Part shown: one piece after another, positions 8,738-17,916 of the stretch
Layout of the letters: every line of letters begins with the position of its first letter
Position numbering within the stretch: position 1 is the stretch's first letter
Origin: JAJDXO01 sp965221855
GTDB taxonomy: Bacteria > Pseudomonadota > Alphaproteobacteria > Rhodospirillales > UBA2165
Direction of reading: 5' to 3'
Length of the DNA: 64,000 bases
Assembly (NCBI GenBank): GCA_965221855.1
Contig: CBDCSV010000007.1
Span: 1 to 64,000, forward strand
Position numbers and translations under genes: made by a program
The notes under the pieces: model-generated
Told to the model about the DNA's origin: nothing
Databases searched by the model: none
What the model saw: only the letters and a program-made list of their open reading frames with translations

Positions 8738-10111
8738 GTGATCCAGATCGATACATTCAAGGGACTGCCGGTCGCGGTCATGGGCTTGAGCCGCACCGGG
8801 ATCACGGCCGCCCGCGCGCTCGCCGCCGGCGGTGCCGAGGTGTGGGCCTGGGACGATGACGAAGCGCGGCGCGAGGCCGCCGCCGGCGAAGGCATCGCCC
8901 TGGTGGATTTGGCGGCGCGAAATTTGGGTGACGCCGGCGCCCTGGTGCTGAGCCCCGGCATCCCCCATCTGCACCCCGAACCTCACCCGGTTGCGGCGAA
9001 GGCGCGGGACGCCGGATGCGAGATCATCTGCGACGTCGATCTGCTGGCCCGCCAGATCACCGGGCCCGGTTATGTGGGGGTCACCGGCACCAATGGCAAG
9101 TCGACCACAACCGCGCTGATCGGGCACGTTCTGGCCCATGCCGGCAACGAAGTGGCGGTCGGCGGCAATATCGGCGATCCGGTTCTCGACTTGAATGAAC
9201 TGGGGCCGTCCGGGACCTACGTGCTCGAACTGTCCTCCTATCAGCTCGAACGGGTACCGCGGCTGGCGCTCGATGTCGCCATCCTGCTCAACATCTCCCC
9301 CGATCATCTCGACCGCCACGGCGGGATGGACGGCTATGTCGCCGCCAAGACGCGAATTTTCGATCGGACCGTGGACGGCGGTCATGCCATCGTCGGCATG
9401 GACGACCGCTATGGCCGCGGCCTGTGGCTCGATCTGTTGATGCGCGACGATGTGAAAGCCGTCCCGATCTCGGGAAATCAGCGGGTGCCGGGCGGCGTCT
9501 ACGCCGACCAGACCGGCATGTTGATTGACGATCTGGATAACGGCCGGGCGGGGGTGCTCGACCTGAGGGCGGTCGGCACCCTTCCCGGCCGGCACAATTG
9601 GCAGAACGCGGCCGCGGCTTACGCCGCGGCGCGGCTGGTGGGGGTTGCCGCCGCGTCCGCCGCCGAGGCCATTCGGTCCTTTGCCGGCCTCGCCCACCGC
9701 CAGGAAGTGATCCGCCGGATCGGACGGGTGACTTATGTCAATGATTCCAAGGCGACCAACCTCGATGCCGCCGCCAAGGCGCTTGCGTCGTACGGCAATA
9801 TCCACTGGATCGCCGGAGGACGCTCCAAGGAAGATGACCTCTCGGCGCTCGAAGCCTTGTATCCGCGGATTCGCCGGGCCTATCTGATCGGCGAGGCGGC
9901 GACCCAATTCGAGGCGTCCCTTTCGGGGATCGTGCACGCCGAGCGTGCGGACTCCCTCGAAGCCGCGGTGGGCAGTGCCCATACCGCCGCCCGGGAAAGC
10001 GGCGAAGACGCGGTGGTGCTCCTGTCGCCGGGCTGCGCGTCGTTCGACCAGTTCACCGACTTCGAGGCGCGAGGCCGGGCATTCCGGGTTGCGGTGGAGG
10101 CCCTGTCATGA
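8738..10111 (+). CDS. murD: UDP-N-acetylmuramoylalanine--D-glutamate ligase MurD
   Basis: Cytoplasmic ligase adding D-glutamate to UDP-MurNAc-L-Ala. 457 residues. The ATP loop G117-T-N-G-K-S-T is clear, and NISPDHLDRHG and YVNDSKATN are family sequences. It starts with GTG at 8738, preceded by GCGAGG. Its TGA stop overlaps the ftsW ATG by 4 bases. Confidence 0.96.
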   Translation: MIQIDTFKGLPVAVMGLSRTGITAARALAAGGAEVWAWDDDEARREAAAGEGIALVDLAARNLGDAGALVLSPGIPHLHPEPHPVAAKARDAGCEIICDVDLLARQITGPGYVGVTGTNGKSTTTALIGHVLAHAGNEVAVGGNIGDPVLDLNELGPSGTYVLELSSYQLERVPRLALDVAILLNISPDHLDRHGGMDGYVAAKTRIFDRTVDGGHAIVGMDDRYGRGLWLDLLMRDDVKAVPISGNQRVPGGVYADQTGMLIDDLDNGRAGVLDLRAVGTLPGRHNWQNAAAAYAAARLVGVAAASAAEAIRSFAGLAHRQEVIRRIGRVTYVNDSKATNLDAAAKALASYGNIHWIAGGRSKEDDLSALEALYPRIRRAYLIGEAATQFEASLSGIVHAERADSLEAAVGSAHTAARESGEDAVVLLSPGCASFDQFTDFEARGRAFRVAVEALS

Positions 10112-11247
10112 CCGCGCTCCCCCGGACGGATATCAGCATCTTCGGCCGCTGGTGGTGGACCGTCGACCGTTGGACCCTGTCGGCGCTGGTTGCCGTGTCG
10201 GCCATCGGCATCGTCCTGATCATGGCGGCGTCACCGGCCGTCGCCGACCGGCTCGACCTGGATGCGTTCCACTTCATCCGCCGGCAGTTCCTGTTCATTC
10301 CGCTGTCGTTCGCCATCCTGATCGGCGTCTCCCTGTTGAATCCCGCCGGAGTCCGCCGCCTGGCGGTGCTCGGCTTCATCGTTTCGGTCATCGGTCTGGC
10401 AATGACGCTGTTCATCGGCCAGGAAATCAGGGGGGCCTCCCGCTGGATCAGCCTGCCCGGTTTCTCCTTGCAGCCGTCGGAGTTCGTCAAGCCCTGCTTC
10501 GTGGTGGTGGCGGCCTGGTTGTTCTCGCAGTGGCGGATCAAGGGGGACATACCGGGCCACGCCGTGGCCATCGCCCTCTACGCGCTGGTGGTCGGGCTGT
10601 TGCTGCTGCAGCCGGACGTGGGGATGACGATCCTCATTTCGGTGGTCTGGGGGGTGCAGTTCTTCCTCGCCGGATTGCCCATGTTGCTGGTGTTGGGCAT
10701 CGGCATTCTGTTCATCGCCGGGGGCATCGGCGCCTACTCCAACTTTGCCCACGTCCAGATCCGGGTCGACCGGTTTTTCGATCCGGCGGGCGGCGAAGCG
10801 TATCAGGTGGCGAGGTCCCTGGAGGCAGTGGTCGCCGGCGGCATCTTCGGCCGCGGCCCCGGCGAGGGCGAGGTTAAATCCATCCTTCCCGACGCCCATG
10901 CGGATTTCATATTCGCCGTCGCGGCGGAGGAATTCGGCCTGGTTACGGGCCTCCTCATCGTCGCCCTGTTTGCTTTCATCGTGCTCCGCGGATTCGCCCT
11001 GGTGATGCGGGAGACCGACCTGTTCGTGCAGCTCGCCGTAGCCGGACTCCTGGTGCAGTTCGGTCTCCAAGCGCTCATCAACATGGCGTCGACCATCAAC
11101 CTGATGCCCACCAAGGGTATGACGCTGCCGTTCATATCCTACGGCGGCTCGTCGTTGGCGGCGATGGCGCTGGGCATGGGCATGGTGCTGGCGCTGACGC
11201 GCGAGCGGCCCCGGGCGAATGATTTGAGCCGGCGGAGGGCGCCATGA
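10108..11247 (+). CDS. ftsW: Septal peptidoglycan glycosyltransferase FtsW
   Basis: SEDS-family polytopic membrane protein that polymerises glycan strands at the septum with FtsI. 379 residues with about ten membrane segments. Conserved SEDS sequences are seen: SLQPSEFVKP, LLQPDVGMT, PGEGEVKSILPDAHADFIFAVAAEE (written in parts: GEGEVKSILPDAHADF, then FAVAAEE) and the C-terminal PFISYGGSS. The start overlaps the murD stop and the end overlaps murG (both ATGA). Confidence 0.96.
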   Translation: MTALPRTDISIFGRWWWTVDRWTLSALVAVSAIGIVLIMAASPAVADRLDLDAFHFIRRQFLFIPLSFAILIGVSLLNPAGVRRLAVLGFIVSVIGLAMTLFIGQEIRGASRWISLPGFSLQPSEFVKPCFVVVAAWLFSQWRIKGDIPGHAVAIALYALVVGLLLLQPDVGMTILISVVWGVQFFLAGLPMLLVLGIGILFIAGGIGAYSNFAHVQIRVDRFFDPAGGEAYQVARSLEAVVAGGIFGRGPGEGEVKSILPDAHADFIFAVAAEEFGLVTGLLIVALFAFIVLRGFALVMRETDLFVQLAVAGLLVQFGLQALINMASTINLMPTKGMTLPFISYGGSSLAAMALGMGMVLALTRERPRANDLSRRRAP

Positions 11248-12374
11248 TCGGGCCGCTGATCGTCCTTGCCGCCGGCGGCACAGGCGGACATGTATTCCCC
11301 GCCGAAGCGCTTGCCGCCGAACTGGCGGCCCGCGGCTGCCGGCTGGCGTTGTTCACCGACCGCCGGGGCGGCGCGTTCGGGGGCCGGCTGGATGAAATCG
11401 ACACCTACCGCATTCGGGCAGGCGGCATCGCCGGCAAGCGCACCGTGGACCGGCTGATGTCCACCGCCGAAATCGGTCTCGGGACCATGCAGGCGTGGCA
11501 ATTGCTGAAACAACTGCGCCCCGCTGCGGCCGTTGGTTTCGGCGGCTATGCATCGGTGCCGACGATGACGGCGGCAACCTTCGCCGGCATGCGGACCGCC
11601 ATCCATGAACAGAATGCCGTACTCGGGCGCGCCAACCGGCTTCTGGCCGGCAGGGTCAACCGCATCGCGACGGCCTTTGAGGAGGTAAGGTCGGTGCCCG
11701 CCGGCGCCGAGGCCAAGGTCGTGCGCACGGGTATGCCGGTGCGGCCGATGATCGGTGCCGTTCGCGACCGTGTCTACCCGCCCCTTGACGGAGACTCGCC
11801 TCTCAACATCCTGGTTTTCGGCGGCTCTCAGGGAGCCCATGTGCTTTCGCAGGTGGTGCCGCAGGCCCTGGGCATGCTTGATCCACGTTTCAAGGGCCGG
11901 CTTCGCGTCGTTCAACAGTGCCGCGAAGAGGACATCGCGGCGGTCCGCCGGCAATATGGTTCCCTCGGGATCAGCGCCGACCTCAGGCCTTTCCTCGACG
12001 ATATCCCCGAGCGCTATGCGGCCGCGCACCTGGTCATCTGCCGTTCCGGCGCATCGACCGTCGCCGAGCTGACCGCCATCGGCCGCCCGGCGATCATGGT
12101 TCCCTATCCCCACGCCGTCGACGATCATCAGGCATTCAACGCCCATGCCTTGGATGATGCCGGTGGCGGCTGGCTGATGCCCGAAACATCCTTTACCGCC
12201 GATGCGCTTGCCACCCGCCTCGATTCCCTGTTCTCCCTGCCCAAGTTGCTGGAGACGGCCGCCGCCGCCGCCAAGGCCGCCGGGGCGCCTAACGCGGTCG
12301 CGACGCTCGCCGACATGGTGATGGGCATGGTGCCGGGCAACGGTGACGCCGAACCGAGGAGGGCCGCCGCATGA
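11244..12374 (+). CDS. murG: UDP-GlcNAc--undecaprenyl-PP-MurNAc-pentapeptide GlcNAc transferase MurG
   Basis: Peripheral membrane glycosyltransferase that makes lipid II from lipid I. 376 residues. The N-terminal Gly loop AAGGTGGHVFPAEAL (from about residue 7) binds the lipid-linked acceptor. IHEQNAVLGRANR and the C-terminal donor-site sequence CRSGASTVAELTAIGRPA are diagnostic. Four-base overlaps join it to ftsW upstream and murC downstream. Confidence 0.97.
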   Translation: MIGPLIVLAAGGTGGHVFPAEALAAELAARGCRLALFTDRRGGAFGGRLDEIDTYRIRAGGIAGKRTVDRLMSTAEIGLGTMQAWQLLKQLRPAAAVGFGGYASVPTMTAATFAGMRTAIHEQNAVLGRANRLLAGRVNRIATAFEEVRSVPAGAEAKVVRTGMPVRPMIGAVRDRVYPPLDGDSPLNILVFGGSQGAHVLSQVVPQALGMLDPRFKGRLRVVQQCREEDIAAVRRQYGSLGISADLRPFLDDIPERYAAAHLVICRSGASTVAELTAIGRPAIMVPYPHAVDDHQAFNAHALDDAGGGWLMPETSFTADALATRLDSLFSLPKLLETAAAAAKAAGAPNAVATLADMVMGMVPGNGDAEPRRAAA

Positions 12375-13801
12375 GAGCGCTTCCCTTGGACATCGGCACC
12401 GTGCACTTCGTCGGCATCGGCGGCATCGGGATGAGCGGCATCGCCGAAGTGCTGCATAACCTGGGGTATTCGGTGCGCGGCTCGGATATTGCGGACGGCG
12501 CCAATGTCCGGCGGTTGCGCGCCATGGGCATTCCAATCGAGATCGGACACCGGGCCGAGAACCTGGACGACGGGCAGGTGATCGTCATTTCATCGGCGGT
12601 CAAAGCCGGCAACCCCGAGGTTGAAGAGGCCCGGCGGCGTCTGCTGCCGGTCGTCCGGCGGGCCGAGATGCTGGGCGAGCTCATGCGCCTCAAATGGTCG
12701 GTCGCCGTCGGCGGCACCCATGGCAAGACCACCACCACCTCGATGATCGCCGCGCTGCTGGACGCCGCCGAACTGGATCCGACGGTGATCAACGGCGGCA
12801 TTATCAACGCCTGGGGCTCGAACGCCCGCTTGGGCAGCGGCGACTGGATGGTGGTCGAGGCCGACGAGTCCGACGGCACGTTCGTCAAGTTGCCGGCGAC
12901 CATCGCCGTGGTGACCAACATCGATTCCGAGCACATGGATCATTACGGCGGGTTCGAAGCGCTGAGGCAGGCCTTCGATGCCTTCGTGGAGAACATTCCG
13001 TTCTACGGCTTCGCGGCACTGTGCATCGACGACGCCGAAGTGCAGGCCATGATCCCCCGGGTCTCGGACCGGCGCATCATAACTTACGGACGCAGCCCGC
13101 AAGCGGAGGTTCGGGTCACGGCCATCGAATCCACGGACGACGGCTCCAAATTCGATGTCACCGTTTCGGATCGGGCGGGCGGGCGGTCGAGAACCCTCGA
13201 AAATCTCCCTTTGCCCATGTTCGGCGCCCATAACGTCCAGAATGCGCTGGCGGCGATTGCCGTGGCCGCAGAGATGAATATCGACGATGAGGTCATCCGC
13301 CGCGGTCTGGCCGGTTTCGAAGGCGTGAAACGCCGCTTTACCAAGACCGGCGAGGTCGATGGGATCACGGTGATCGACGATTACGGGCACCATCCTGCGG
13401 AGATTTCCGCGGTGCTTGATGCCGCCCGAAGCTCCACCTCTGGCCACATTATCGCCGTCGTCCAGCCCCATCGCTACACCCGGCTTCGCGATCTGTTCGA
13501 GGAGTTCTGCACCTGCTTCAACGATGCCGACACGGTGATCGTCGCCGATGTCTATCCGGCCGGAGAAGAGCCTATCGAGGGGATAGACCGGGAGGCCCTC
13601 GTGGACGGGCTCCGTTCCCGCGGTCACCGTCAGGTGCTGGCACTGCCGGGACCCGAGCGTTTGGCCAGCCTGATCGATGGGGTTGCGCAGCCGGGGGATC
13701 TGGTGGTGTGCCTGGGCGCCGGAAATATCACCGCATGGGCCAACGCATTGCCCGGCGAACTCGGAGAGCTTCGGGGTACCGTCGAGGAGGCGCGAGCATG
13801 A
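12371..13801 (+). CDS. murC: UDP-N-acetylmuramate--L-alanine ligase MurC
   Basis: First Mur ligase; adds L-Ala to UDP-MurNAc. 476 residues. An N-terminal Rossmann part has HFVGIGGIGMSG (residues 12-23), followed by the ATP loop G115-T-H-G-K-T-T and the C-terminal sequence QPHRYTRLRDL. It overlaps murG (ATGA) and murB. Confidence 0.97.
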   Translation: MRALPLDIGTVHFVGIGGIGMSGIAEVLHNLGYSVRGSDIADGANVRRLRAMGIPIEIGHRAENLDDGQVIVISSAVKAGNPEVEEARRRLLPVVRRAEMLGELMRLKWSVAVGGTHGKTTTTSMIAALLDAAELDPTVINGGIINAWGSNARLGSGDWMVVEADESDGTFVKLPATIAVVTNIDSEHMDHYGGFEALRQAFDAFVENIPFYGFAALCIDDAEVQAMIPRVSDRRIITYGRSPQAEVRVTAIESTDDGSKFDVTVSDRAGGRSRTLENLPLPMFGAHNVQNALAAIAVAAEMNIDDEVIRRGLAGFEGVKRRFTKTGEVDGITVIDDYGHHPAEISAVLDAARSSTSGHIIAVVQPHRYTRLRDLFEEFCTCFNDADTVIVADVYPAGEEPIEGIDREALVDGLRSRGHRQVLALPGPERLASLIDGVAQPGDLVVCLGAGNITAWANALPGELGELRGTVEEARA

Positions 13802-14745
13802 TGACGGCGCCCAAGTTCCCGCAAGGCTTGATCGACCGGCTGCCCCCCGTGAAGGGTGACTACACGGGCAATGCGCCGCTCGCCAAATCCATCTGGTTCC
13901 GGGTCGGCGGGCCCGCGGAAATATTGTATCGGCCGAAAGACGTCGACGATCTGGCTTCATTTCTCGCCGCTAAGCCCGGTGACGTTCCGGTGACGGTCAT
14001 CGGCGTTGCGTCAAATCTGTTGGTCCGCGACGGCGGGGTCCCGGGCGTGGTGATCCGTCTCGCGGATGGCTTCAACGATATCACCGTGGACGGCAATGAT
14101 CTCAGAGCCGGCGGCGGCGCGTCCAACCTCAAGGTGGCCAACGCGGCTCGGGATGCGGGGCTTGCGGGCCTCGAATTCCTGAGCGGCATCCCGGGATCGG
14201 CCGGCGGATCGGCGCGGATGAATGCCGGCGCGTTCGGCGGCGAGGTGAGCGGCGTGTTCGTTTCGGCGACGGCGCTCGACGGTCACGGAGAACCGCACGA
14301 CGCCGACCCCGCCGCAATGGGATTCGCCTACCGTCATTCGACAGCGCCCGAGGATTGGATATTCGTCGACGTGGTGCTGAGGGGGCAGGCCGGTGATCAC
14401 GATGCGATCGCGGCCCGCATGGAAGAAATCAAATCCATCCGTGACGCCAGCCAGCCGTCCAAGACGCCCACCGGCGGCAGCACATTCGTCAACCCGCCGG
14501 GGCACAAGGCGTGGGAGCTGATCGACAAAGCGGGATGCCGCGGGCTGAGCCGCGGCGGCGCCCGGGTGTCCGAGAAGCATTGCAATTTCCTGATCAACAC
14601 CGGCGGCGCGACGGCCGCCGACATCGAAGGCCTCGGCGAAGAGGTTCGGCGGCGGGTGTTCGACGGCACCGGCATCTCGCTGGACTGGGAGATCCGGCGC
14701 ATCGGCGTGCCGGCAACCCCGATCGTGAAGGAGGCGGGCAAATGA
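13798..14745 (+). CDS. murB: UDP-N-acetylmuramate dehydrogenase MurB
   Basis: FAD-dependent reductase that turns UDP-GlcNAc-enolpyruvate into UDP-MurNAc. 315 residues from the chosen start. The frame is open further upstream to 13708, but that part lies inside murC and reads as Arg-rich nonsense; the ATG at 13798 gives the usual ATGA coupling to murC. FAD-binding sequence GVASNLLVRDGG, the loop SGIPGSAGGSARMNAGAFGGE (as SGIPGSAGG then MNAGAFGGE) and the catalytic-Ser loop PTGGSTFVNP place it in the type without the extra Y-alpha insert. Confidence 0.95.
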   Translation: MMTAPKFPQGLIDRLPPVKGDYTGNAPLAKSIWFRVGGPAEILYRPKDVDDLASFLAAKPGDVPVTVIGVASNLLVRDGGVPGVVIRLADGFNDITVDGNDLRAGGGASNLKVANAARDAGLAGLEFLSGIPGSAGGSARMNAGAFGGEVSGVFVSATALDGHGEPHDADPAAMGFAYRHSTAPEDWIFVDVVLRGQAGDHDAIAARMEEIKSIRDASQPSKTPTGGSTFVNPPGHKAWELIDKAGCRGLSRGGARVSEKHCNFLINTGGATAADIEGLGEEVRRRVFDGTGISLDWEIRRIGVPATPIVKEAGK

Positions 14746-15647
14746 GCCGTCATGTCGCCGTCCTGATGGGTGGGTGGTCCGCCGAGCGGGAGGTTTCCCT
14801 GGTCTCGGGCGCCGCGGTTTCCGACGCGCTGACCGGGGCCGGCTACCGCGTCACCTCGATCGATGTGCAACGGGACGCGGGCACGCTGCTGACCCGGCTC
14901 CATCCCAAGCCCGACGCCGTGTTCAACGCGCTGCACGGCCGTTGGGGCGAGGACGGCTGCATTCAAGGCCTGCTGAATATCATCGAGGTTCCCTACACCC
15001 ATTCAGGCCTCTTGGCCTCGGCGCTGGCCATGGACAAACCTGCCGCCAAGGCGCTGTTCGCCGCTTGCGGCATCAAGGTCTCCAAGCATGTCATCACCAG
15101 CCGCGACGAGATCTTGAAGGGCGACGTGCTGCCGAGGCCCTATGTGGTGAAACCGGTGAATGAGGGATCCAGTGTCGGTGTCACCATCGTCCACGAGGGC
15201 GACAATTTCAAACCCGGCGATGATGGCGGGTGGCGCTGGGGCCGCCGGGTGATGGTGGAAGAGTTCATTCCGGGCCGGGAACTGACCGTCGCGGTGATGG
15301 GCGATCGCGCGCTCGCGGTCACCGAAATCCTGACCGACCGGGATTTTTACGACTACGACGCCAAGTACGCACACCAGGGATCCCGGCACACCGTCCCGGC
15401 GGATATCGGCCCGGACGTTTATGACGAAGCCTGCCGGATTTCGTTGCTGGGCCATCAGGCCTTGGGATGCCGCGGCGTCAGCCGCGCCGACCTGCGGTTC
15501 GACGGCCAGGACCTCTACATGCTGGAGATCAACACCCAGCCGGGCATGACCCCGACCTCGCTGGTCCCCGAACAGGCCGCCTACGCGAATATTTCCTTCC
15601 AGGACCTGGTGTCCTGGATGGTGGAGAACGCCGCATGGGACGACTGA
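14742..15647 (+). CDS. ddlB: D-alanine--D-alanine ligase
   Basis: ATP-grasp ligase making D-Ala-D-Ala for MurF. 301 residues. The start MSRHVAVLMGGWSAEREVSL holds the family's Gly-rich loop and E-R-E-V-S-L motif; VKPVNEGSSVGV binds ATP and EINTQPGMTPTSLVPEQA is the C-terminal signature. The ATG at 14742 overlaps the murB stop (ATGA). The longer upstream frame falls inside murB and is rejected. Confidence 0.96.
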   Translation: MSRHVAVLMGGWSAEREVSLVSGAAVSDALTGAGYRVTSIDVQRDAGTLLTRLHPKPDAVFNALHGRWGEDGCIQGLLNIIEVPYTHSGLLASALAMDKPAAKALFAACGIKVSKHVITSRDEILKGDVLPRPYVVKPVNEGSSVGVTIVHEGDNFKPGDDGGWRWGRRVMVEEFIPGRELTVAVMGDRALAVTEILTDRDFYDYDAKYAHQGSRHTVPADIGPDVYDEACRISLLGHQALGCRGVSRADLRFDGQDLYMLEINTQPGMTPTSLVPEQAAYANISFQDLVSWMVENAAWDD

Positions 15648-16507
15648 TGGGCAAGGCGGATAAGGGCTCGGCCCCGCGGACCTCCCGGTCGCCGAAGAAG
15701 CGGCCCCGGGCGAAGCCCCTGTGGCGGACGCCGCAATTGATCGCCGCCGGGATTCTGGCCGTGGTCGCGGTGACCGGTTTTGGCGGCTGGTGGATCTGGA
15801 ACGAAGGCTTCATCCAGCGTTCCCTGGAGCGCGCCAAATGGACCGCCATCGGCATCACGGCGAAGGCCGGCTTTACCGTTTCCGAAATAATCGTCGAAGG
15901 ACGGCATCGCACCTCTCCCGAGGCGCTGCGCAAGGCCCTCCGGCTGGAGCGTGGCGCCCCGATCCTGGCATTCGATCCCGACGCGGCGCGCATCCGTGTG
16001 GAGGCGCTGCCCTGGGTCCGTCAGGCGGCGGTGGAGCGGCAGCTTCCCGACGTGGTGCACCTGAAAATCGCCGAACGCCGGCCGCTGGCCCTGTGGCAGC
16101 GGGATGGGGTGTTTTCGTTGATCGATTCCGACGGAGTGGTCATCCCCGTCGGCGCCCTCAAAGCGTTCAAGAATTTGATCGTCATCGTCGGCGGGGATGC
16201 GCCCCGTCACGCCGGCGCCCTGATGGATGTCATCGCCCAGTCGCCCGAGCTGGCGGGTCACGTGAAGGCGGCGGTCCGGGTCTCCGGCCGGCGCTGGGAT
16301 TTGCATCTGCTGGATGGTGTCGTGGTCCGGCTGCCCGAGGAAGATCCCGGCGGCGCCTGGCGGCGTCTTGCCGATTTGCAGCGTGATCGCGGGCTTCTGA
16401 GGGGCGGCGTGTCCCGCATAGACCTTCGTTATCCGGACCGGGTGGTGATCCGGCCGGCACCCCGGCGCCCGGGCATCAAGCCGACGCCACAGCAGAAAGA
16501 GACGTGA
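15635..16507 (+). CDS. ftsQ: Cell division protein FtsQ
   Basis: Bitopic divisome scaffold of 290 residues. It has a basic cytoplasmic N-terminus, one membrane segment (about residues 33-55, with AAGILAVVAVTGFGGWWIW), then a POTRA domain (FTVSEIIVEGRHRTS) and the FtsQ beta domain ending in LRYPDRVVIRPAP. Two in-frame ATGs exist, 15635 and 15647 (TGATG with the ddlB stop). GGAG at 15623-15626 sits 8 bases before 15635, so that start is chosen. The end overlaps ftsA (GTGA). Confidence 0.93.
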   Translation: MGRLMGKADKGSAPRTSRSPKKRPRAKPLWRTPQLIAAGILAVVAVTGFGGWWIWNEGFIQRSLERAKWTAIGITAKAGFTVSEIIVEGRHRTSPEALRKALRLERGAPILAFDPDAARIRVEALPWVRQAAVERQLPDVVHLKIAERRPLALWQRDGVFSLIDSDGVVIPVGALKAFKNLIVIVGGDAPRHAGALMDVIAQSPELAGHVKAAVRVSGRRWDLHLLDGVVVRLPEEDPGGAWRRLADLQRDRGLLRGGVSRIDLRYPDRVVIRPAPRRPGIKPTPQQKET

Positions 16508-17784
16508 CGGTGGACCGACGGATGAAACGGAACTCGAAACAGAATGGCAGCGGCTGCGGATTGATCACCGCCTTGGACGTGGGTTCGACCAAGGTTGCCT
16601 GCTTTATCGCCCGGGTGACCGCATCCGGCGAACCCGAGATCGTCGGCATCGGCCATCAGCTGGCGGCCGGTATGCGGTCCGGCAACATTGTCGATCTGGA
16701 GGCGGTGGAATCGTCCATCCGGGCAACGGTCGAGGCGGCTGAACAGATGGCGGGCGAAAACGTCAAGGACGTCGCCGCCTGCATCTCCGGCGCGTCACCG
16801 TCTTCGAAGCTGATTTCCTTTGACGTTTCCATCGCGGGCCATGAAATCGGCGATGCCGATCTTCGCCCCGCCCTCGATCCGGCATGGCTCAAGACCCAAG
16901 TGGAGGAGGACCGCCAGGTCATTCACACCATTCCGGTCGCATTCTCCGTCGACGGTAACCGCGGCGTGCGTGACCCCCGGGGCATGTTCGCCGAGAAACT
17001 GGGCGTCAACATGGCGGTGATGAGCGCGGCGGCCGGCCCGCTTCGCAATCTCGAGACCGCGGTCAGCCGGTGCCATCTGGCGGTCGCCGATCATGTCATC
17101 GCTTCTTATGCCTCGGGGCTGGCGTGTCTGGTCGATGACGAAACCGAGCTCGGTGCGACCTGTGTCGACATGGGCGGCGGCACGACGACGGTCTCGGTGT
17201 TTTTCGATGGCGAAATCGTCCACGCCGAGAGCATTCCGGTCGGCGGCGGTCATGTCACCAATGACATCGCGCGCGGGCTGTCGACCCCGGTGGCGTTCGC
17301 GGAACGCATGAAGACGCTCTACGGCAGCTGTGTGGCCTCACCCTCCGACGACACCGAGAGCATCAGTGTGCCGCTGGTCGGCGAGGATGAGAACGAGGCG
17401 GCCCATGTGCCGCGCTCCATGCTGGTCGGAATCATCCGGCCCCGGGTCGAGGAAATTCTGGAATTGGTCCGCGAACGGCTGGAGACCACCGGCTTCGACA
17501 AGGTGGCGGGACGCCGCGTGGTTCTGACCGGCGGCGCCAGCCAACTCACCGGTATCCGGGAATTGGCCGCCGAGATGCTCGATAAGAACGTGCGCATCGG
17601 CCGTCCCACGGGTTTCAAAGGCCTGGCGGAGGCAACCAACGGCCCCGCCTTCTCGGCCGCCGCGGGCCTGATCAAGTTCATCATCAATTCACAATCGGAG
17701 ACAGCGCATGCCGCGCTCCATGCAATGGAGGTCCCGACAAGCCGCTTTGGCCGGCTCGGGATTTGGATTCGTGAAAACATGTAA
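16504..17784 (+). CDS. ftsA: Cell division protein FtsA
   Basis: Actin-like ATPase that tethers FtsZ to the membrane. 426 residues. ITALDVGSTKVACFIA is the phosphate-1 loop, CVDMGGGTTTVSVF the phosphate-2 region, and VLTGGASQLTGI the adenosine motif. The C-terminus FGRLGIWIRENM looks like the amphipathic membrane-targeting helix. The start is GTG at 16504, overlapping the ftsQ stop by 4 bases. A 132-base gap separates it from ftsZ. Confidence 0.96.
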   Translation: MTVDRRMKRNSKQNGSGCGLITALDVGSTKVACFIARVTASGEPEIVGIGHQLAAGMRSGNIVDLEAVESSIRATVEAAEQMAGENVKDVAACISGASPSSKLISFDVSIAGHEIGDADLRPALDPAWLKTQVEEDRQVIHTIPVAFSVDGNRGVRDPRGMFAEKLGVNMAVMSAAAGPLRNLETAVSRCHLAVADHVIASYASGLACLVDDETELGATCVDMGGGTTTVSVFFDGEIVHAESIPVGGGHVTNDIARGLSTPVAFAERMKTLYGSCVASPSDDTESISVPLVGEDENEAAHVPRSMLVGIIRPRVEEILELVRERLETTGFDKVAGRRVVLTGGASQLTGIRELAAEMLDKNVRIGRPTGFKGLAEATNGPAFSAAAGLIKFIINSQSETAHAALHAMEVPTSRFGRLGIWIRENM

Positions 17785-17830
17785 TTCGCATCAACCCCTC
17801 ATCGCTCCGGTCGACCGGGGCATCCCATCC

Positions 17831-17889
17831 GTCCCGTCAAAGCGGGACTTCCATACTCGCCCGCCGGAGAATCCGGTGCTCCCGGCGGG
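17831..17889 (+). other. Two hairpins in the ftsA-ftsZ spacer
   Basis: The 132-base gap (17785-17916) holds two inverted repeats: GTCCCG 17831-17836 with CGGGAC 17843-17848, and CCCGCCGG 17860-17867 with CCGGCGGG 17882-17889. Neither is followed by a T run, so they are not ordinary terminators. The ftsZ ribosome site TGGAGG begins just downstream. They may mark an RNA processing site or set ftsZ expression apart from ftsA; this role is inference. Confidence 0.55.
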
Positions 17890-17916
17890 TCGCACACTCT
17901 AAATCTGGAGGCCAAC

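Noticed and set aside
13708..13797. Upstream extension of murB
   Set aside because: It lies inside murC and encodes an Arg-rich stretch unlike MurB; the ATG at 13798 gives the usual 4-base overlap.
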